This document shows, one piece after another, positions 59,542-64,000 of a stretch of 64,000 bases of DNA. A program made the position numbers and the translations under genes. Each line of letters begins with the position of its first letter. Within the stretch, counting starts at the first letter, position 1. This stretch comes from Leishmania donovani (lineage: Eukaryota > Euglenozoa > Kinetoplastea > Trypanosomatida > Trypanosomatidae): contig NC_018242.1 of NCBI RefSeq assembly GCF_000227135.1, positions 280,440 through 344,439 of the forward strand, written 5' to 3'. The notes beneath the pieces were generated by a model, which saw only the letters and a program-made list of their open reading frames with translations, had not been told where the DNA came from and searched no databases.

Positions 59542-60690
59542 CGTGACGCCTGCGTCTCTTCTTGAGCGTTCCCCCGTCCCCTTGTCGGACTTCGCAGAAG
59601 GGCGTGCGCGTGTGCGTGAGGGGGGGGGAGGGGGACAGAGTGCGACGATAGAAAAGTGCGAGGACGGGGTTGGATTGCTGATGGGTGCGGGTGCGCGACT
59701 ATATATATATATATAGATATGTCTGTGCCTCACGTGTATGTGTGTGTGGAGGCGGGAGCTTGAACGTCGCTCCCTTGGATGTTGACCGCGGTGGTGATGC
59801 TGGTACTGCTGCGTTGGCTGTTGCGATGTGTGTATGTGCGTGGAGTAGTAGGTTCTGTGGAGAGGCAAGGGTGCGGAGAAGAGAACAACTACAAGAAAAG
59901 AACTGAGGGGAAAGTAAGGGGGCGGCAGGCGGGGTGAAGGAGGGCAAGGGGTGAAGCTGCGACGGTGAGGCACGAGGGAGGGGAGAGAGAGCGAAACAGA
60001 GGCGCGTGTGGGTTGAAAAGCGGTGCGCACAAAGGGCTGTCACCGCTTCGAGGCGAAGCACGCCAGCCGAGCAGGAATGAGGAAGCGAAAACGAAAAGAC
60101 GCAGAGGGTGGAGAGACGCTGGGGCAGCAAACCGGCGTCGAGCACGCCCCTTCTTTCTCCAGCCGTTGATGGCCGGCGCCTTTGTTGTGCTCTCTCTCTC
60201 TGTGTGCTTGCTGTTTCATTCTGCGTTTCCACCGGCGCATCCCCACCCACGCCGTGGCAGGGAGGCGGAGATGGATCGCCCGTACGCTGGGCGACGGCGA
60301 CAGGGCGAGCGAGTGAGAGGAGCCGACACAGGAGCTCTCACGGATGGGAACACCCGTATTGGCGCACATATATGCATGTTCATGAGCTGTGTGCGCGTGT
60401 GTGTATGTGCGTTGCTCCTCCCCCTCCTCCCTGTCTATCGTGTGTACACTGCCCCTCCCCTGAACGACTAGTGGCTACACGTGGGGGAGGAGCAGATATG
60501 GGTTGGGGAGGGGTACGACCGGCCCAACACACGGGTGCCGGGCAACAAGCACCACTACTAACACCACTCACAGCATCTTCTGTCGCCCTCCTTCGCTCAT
60601 GCCTCCCTCGCGCATGTGCACGCGCATACTTGCGGGGCCAAGACGGCTATTGAGGGAGGGTCGGGGGAGACGAGAGGAGGTGATGAATAC
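59542..60690. other. Spacer with 5' UTR of the kinase gene
   Basis: No gene was recognised. A minus-strand C/T tract (plus about 59615-59640) followed by an AG is a candidate acceptor. A short (TA)n run lies at 59700-59714. Confidence 0.55.
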
Positions 60691-61791
60691 TCAAGGCGCA
60701 TCAGTCCGTGGGAAGTGATAGCGGCCCGACACTCTGCTTGGCCGCGCTGAAGCCTCTTCGCTGTCCTCCTCGTCGTCCCCGCGCCCTCCTTCCCCCCTGA
60801 CTCGGCCTACGCGCATGGCTCCTGCGTGGGCTGACGCTGCTGAGTCGTGCGGGGCATGGTATATGTAAGGCGACCCATGCGCTCGCTGAGACTGCGGCGG
60901 ACGAGTAAGACGGGAGCCGACAGCGGCGGCGGCGTCAGCAGTGGGGGTGGGGGTGGTTGCCGTCGCAGAAGGGGCGAAAAAGCCGCGCATCGAGGATCGA
61001 CCGCGCTCCACGTCGGTTTCCAGCTCCGGCACCTTTTCGATTTCCTCACGGCCCCCACCTTCCTCCGCCACACTCGCAGCGGCCGTGCCTGCGCGGTACA
61101 TGTCGCTCTCAATGCTCACCTGGGGACGGTAGAACGCCGGCGCCGTTGCACGCATGCCGCTGCTCGACGACGGCGCCACTCCGGTCGCGCTACCACCACC
61201 TCCTGGTGTCCGCATCGCAGAGCCAGAGCTGCTCATCCCCATGGTGCTGCCGGAATGACCCCCCTCTTCAGTTCCGGTATGCACGTCAGCATAAAGCACT
61301 CGCTGCGGGTAGCCACTGACAGAGGATGGGGTTGGTGCGCTCCCACCATGGGTGGGAGCGCTGCTGCGCTGTCTGGCGGTGTAGCCAAGGTTGACATGCG
61401 GTGGTGCAGCGGCACCGCTTGCTGCCGCTGCGCCGTAAGGCATGCCGACGCTACTCCTGGCGATTCCGCCAACCACCGGGCCGGCAAAGTCAGTGGTCAC
61501 GGTGGCGGCCGTGGCCAGGGAGGCATGGAAGGCACCTCCGCCTGCGCCTCCTGATCCGACCGACGGGGCACCACCGTAAGTGTCGTTTCCACTGGCCTGA
61601 AGGTGACCGAGCGCAGCGGGTGCTGCACGCGTGTAGTAGCCACCACCGCCGCTCCCGGGGCTCCCACCGCTGCTGCTGCCCACAACAGTGGAAGACTTGT
61701 AGGCGGCCCGTAGAAGTGACTCGGCGGCGTTGAGCTCGGCAATGTCTTCGGCAGTGCCGAGGTCTAGCCGTGTGCCGTGCCGGCTCAACAT
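60691..61791 (-). CDS. Gly/Ser/Ala-rich hypothetical protein
   Basis: A 366-residue protein starting at the first ATG in frame (MLSRHGTRLDLGTAEDIAEL). Residues of about 1-32 form a likely amphipathic helix with acidic and aliphatic residues (AEDIAELNAAESLLRAAYK). The rest is low-complexity Gly/Ser/Ala sequence with scattered Tyr and Arg, then an acidic patch (GREEIEKVPELETDVERGRSS) and a C-terminus ending RYHFPRTDAP. I do not recognise a domain. Codon texture and the absence of stops over 1.1 kb support a real gene, but this could also be fortuitous in GC-rich DNA. Confidence 0.55.
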   Translation of the reverse strand: MLSRHGTRLDLGTAEDIAELNAAESLLRAAYKSSTVVGSSSGGSPGSGGGGYYTRAAPAALGHLQASGNDTYGGAPSVGSGGAGGGAFHASLATAATVTTDFAGPVVGGIARSSVGMPYGAAAASGAAAPPHVNLGYTARQRSSAPTHGGSAPTPSSVSGYPQRVLYADVHTGTEEGGHSGSTMGMSSSGSAMRTPGGGGSATGVAPSSSSGMRATAPAFYRPQVSIESDMYRAGTAAASVAEEGGGREEIEKVPELETDVERGRSSMRGFFAPSATATTPTPTADAAAAVGSRLTRPPQSQRAHGSPYIYHAPHDSAASAHAGAMRVGRVRGEGGRGDDEEDSEEASARPSRVSGRYHFPRTDAP

Positions 61792-62533
61792 GATTGGCAG
61801 CTTTCGGCTTGTGGTCTTGTGCTTAAATGCTGTGAGCTGCGGAGGATGGGATCGGGGTGGGTGGGTGGGGGTGAGCTCCGGCGGGGACGCTGCGAATCGA
61901 GTGCCTCCTCTGAGCTACAAGGGATCTCGCTTCAATACGGTGCCTCTATGTGTGGGTATGTCTTGTGCGTTGCATGTACCACCTGTACTTCAGCTGACGG
62001 AAAGAAGACGGGTGGTTGTGGTGAGAGGTGGTTGTGTTGGGAGGCACATGACAATCCGACAGCGACGCGCGTGTACAGAGAACACTGGGGAGTACACGTG
62101 AGAAGGACGTTCGCGTGGGCTAGAGCGGGCACGGATGCAAGCGTGCGCGTTCACGGGTGAGAGGCTGTCTGCTCATCACTTTCTCCGCATGGCTCTTCCC
62201 TTCGAGGACCCTCTCTCACCTCTGCGCATGCGCGTGCTGAGGAGAGAGCGAGGCAGCTCGAGCGGTACACGCCAGAGCGGCGCGCGCCTCTACGTAAGTG
62301 TGTGCGCGCACGCGTGGGGGAGTCCTGTACGTGGGCGTTGCTGCACGGATGATACCTCCTTGCTCTCCTCCTCGTCTCTCCCTCATGCATTGGAACAGAG
62401 GATGATGGCATGTTGAGACCTGTGATGCACACGTGAAACACAGACGCACCCCACGCACAGCCGCTGACGCCAACGCTGCACGCCATCGGCGTACCAAAAC
62501 GAATACAAAAGGAGTACGTTAAGCACACGCACG

Positions 62534-62569
<36 letters not shown>

Positions 62570-62586
62570 CGGTATCCTGCTCCAGC
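61792..62586. other. Spacer
   Basis: No gene was recognised. It contains a (CA)n-rich microsatellite listed separately. Confidence 0.55.
62525..62567. repeat. (CA)n-rich microsatellite
   Basis: CACGCACGCA passing into a pure CA run, just downstream of the stop codon of the last gene. Confidence 0.9.
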
Positions 62587-64000
62587 CTAGAAGTGTGTGT
62601 CGTCCAAGCCAGCACTGCCACTCGCTGACGACGGCCGACCGCTGATGCCCGCCGTTGGGCTCGCCGCTGCCTTGGCGGACTCGCTGCGCTCCGGGCGCAG
62701 CGCCGAGGTACCGCTACCGCTACTGCCATTTAGCGACCCATCCAGGAGGACAGAGGCGTGCAGGATTTGGGGTGCTGCCGACGACCCCGGCAGCCGGGGC
62801 AGTGCGCTGCCGCCGCTAATGCCAGACGCCGCCGCAGCCGCCCCCAGGGCCACGCTCGGTGCCACCTCTGTGTGAACGGGCTGCTGCGCAAGGTAGCGAC
62901 TCTGGAGCGTGTTTTCGGCGTACGCAAACGTTTCTTCCACGAAGCGGGTATGCGGCCCGCCATAGGCAAACTTGAAGCCCTCATCGCTGGCGAGCAGTGC
63001 GTGCGCGCGCTGCCGCTCCGGCAGCCACGCCACTCGCACGTTGGGGTTGGCCATGGACGGACGTGACTTGCGTAGGTACGTGAGTGGGGCCTCCTCGCGC
63101 GTTTGATGCGCCGAGCTCAGCAACTCCACCCACTGTGCCGCACGCTGCACGTAGGCAGGCCTGTCTTTTGCCATGAGGTCCTTCGAGTTGCGCCGGAAGC
63201 GAGCGAGGCGCAGCACCGCGGCGGGGTCGATGTCTGGGAATGCCGCCTTCAGCCATGCGACAGCCGCAGCGCCATTGGTGTCCGCGCCTGTCTTGGCCGG
63301 GTCCGTCAGCGGCAGGCCGCGCGCGTCCGTCCAGGCAGCACCCTCCTGCATGGTCTCGAGGTACCGTGCGTACACCGCGACGGCCACCTGCGGCGCCACA
63401 ACCACCACGTTCTGCGATAGCGCCATACCGTCGAGCGCGTCCTGCTGCACGTGCACGGTCTTCCCCTCCTTGAGGGCCTGCTGCATGACGTGACCGAGGC
63501 GCACGTGCAGGTCACAGTCGACCAGCTTGTTCTCCACGAGGTAGTCGTACACAGTGCGCGCCTCTTCGCCGGCGTTGCTGTCCAGCAGGTACTCCAGCGC
63601 CAGACTCGCGATGCGGTAGCGCCAGATCACGTCCACCTCTGCCCTTACAACTACGTTCTCGTAGTGGCGACCCACCATAACGTTGTACACCCACATCACC
63701 CGCACGCGGTGCTTGGCGCGGATGGCGCAGCGCAGCATGTTGTGCAGCACCTCCCCGTCTCGCGCGACGTAGAAGAGCCGCGAGTTGCCGTCTTCAAAGA
63801 TGGCGATCGCGTCCGCCAGCTTCGCGCCAGGGACGCAGGCGGCCGTCAGCGCGCGGTACACATCCACCGGCGGCACCGACGTCACGCGCCGGTACTCCTC
63901 GCACGCCGCCTTCAGCTGACCTCGACGAGCGAGGCGAATAATGCGCTGCATGAGCGGCACCTCGTGCACGGAGACCGGCACTGGGCCGTTGCGCTGCAGT
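62587..64000 (-). CDS. Helical-repeat (PPR/TPR-like) hypothetical protein, 5' end outside the window
   Basis: At least 470 residues are visible. The frame stays open to the window edge without an ATG (it enters with LQRNGPVPVSVHEVPLMQRI), so the start lies beyond 64000. The first 200 residues are successive helix pairs, such as LMQRIIRLARRGQLKAACEEY, then VLHNMLRCAIRAKHRVRVMW and VYNVMVGRHY. They resemble pentatricopeptide or TPR units in spacing. A middle part (about 230-380) contains charged, conserved-looking segments (RRNSKDLMAKDRPAYVQRA, PNVRVAWLPERQRAHALLAS). The C-terminal 90 residues are Ser/Ala-rich low complexity. Proteins of this look in trypanosomatids are often mitoribosome or mitochondrial RNA factors; this is an inference. 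Confidence 0.75.
   Translation of the reverse strand, partial: LQRNGPVPVSVHEVPLMQRIIRLARRGQLKAACEEYRRVTSVPPVDVYRALTAACVPGAKLADAIAIFEDGNSRLFYVARDGEVLHNMLRCAIRAKHRVRVMWVYNVMVGRHYENVVVRAEVDVIWRYRIASLALEYLLDSNAGEEARTVYDYLVENKLVDCDLHVRLGHVMQQALKEGKTVHVQQDALDGMALSQNVVVVAPQVAVAVYARYLETMQEGAAWTDARGLPLTDPAKTGADTNGAAAVAWLKAAFPDIDPAAVLRLARFRRNSKDLMAKDRPAYVQRAAQWVELLSSAHQTREEAPLTYLRKSRPSMANPNVRVAWLPERQRAHALLASDEGFKFAYGGPHTRFVEETFAYAENTLQSRYLAQQPVHTEVAPSVALGAAAAASGISGGSALPRLPGSSAAPQILHASVLLDGSLNGSSGSGTSALRPERSESAKAAASPTAGISGRPSSASGSAGLDDTHF

Noticed and set aside
1..64000. CRISPR arrays, bacterial operons or telomeric GGGTTA repeats
   Set aside because: None were seen; gene structure and RNA genes are those of a eukaryotic trypanosomatid chromosome interior.

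Overview
The window looks like nuclear DNA of a trypanosomatid flagellate, most probably Leishmania or a close relative. All protein genes are intronless. They lie head to tail in two long same-strand blocks separated by GC-rich spacers full of pyrimidine tracts, CA/TG and AT microsatellites. Several genes start shortly after a pyrimidine tract plus AG, as expected for spliced-leader trans-splicing. A tRNA-Asp, a tRNA-Glu and a 5S rRNA gene sit where the two blocks converge, a typical trypanosomatid arrangement.

Left block (+ strand, 1-31.6 kb): an IPI1/TEX10-like ribosome-biogenesis protein, a twin-Cx9C CMC2-like mitochondrial protein, a stand-alone alanyl-tRNA editing protein (AARSD1/AlaX type), an F-box-like protein, a giant 3360-residue protein with a mitochondrial-type N-terminus and PPR-like helices, an FAD monooxygenase, a METTL18/HPM1-like protein-histidine methyltransferase, a broken amastin-like membrane protein gene, and a small DUF2871-type four-helix membrane protein.

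Convergent junction (32.3-39.25 kb): the Pol III cluster is followed by about 6.5 kb of very odd sequence. It is A/C-rich up to about 35.95 kb and then flips to G/T-rich, with long homopolymers and a 99-base N gap. I find no gene in it. It is either an extraordinary strand-asymmetric switch region or, more likely, an assembly or gap-filling artefact, so the linkage of the two blocks across it should be treated with caution.

Right block (- strand, 39.3-64 kb): reading in the direction of transcription from the right edge, a partial helical-repeat protein, a Gly/Ser-rich protein, an NAK-family (AAK1-like) kinase whose DFG motif is NFG, a degenerate element that may be a TATE-like transposon remnant (interrupted by a 345-base N gap), a 2679-residue full-length ABCA transporter, a probable SIDER-like retroposon in the 3' spacer, and a Gln-rich hypothetical protein.

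The genes are not a metabolic operon. Blocks like these are transcribed polycistronically and controlled after transcription. Themes that recur are mitochondrial biogenesis (CMC2, the giant PPR-like protein, perhaps the partial gene at the right edge), translation quality and ribosome assembly (IPI1, AlaX, METTL18, tRNAs, 5S) and membrane traffic or transport (NAK kinase, ABCA).
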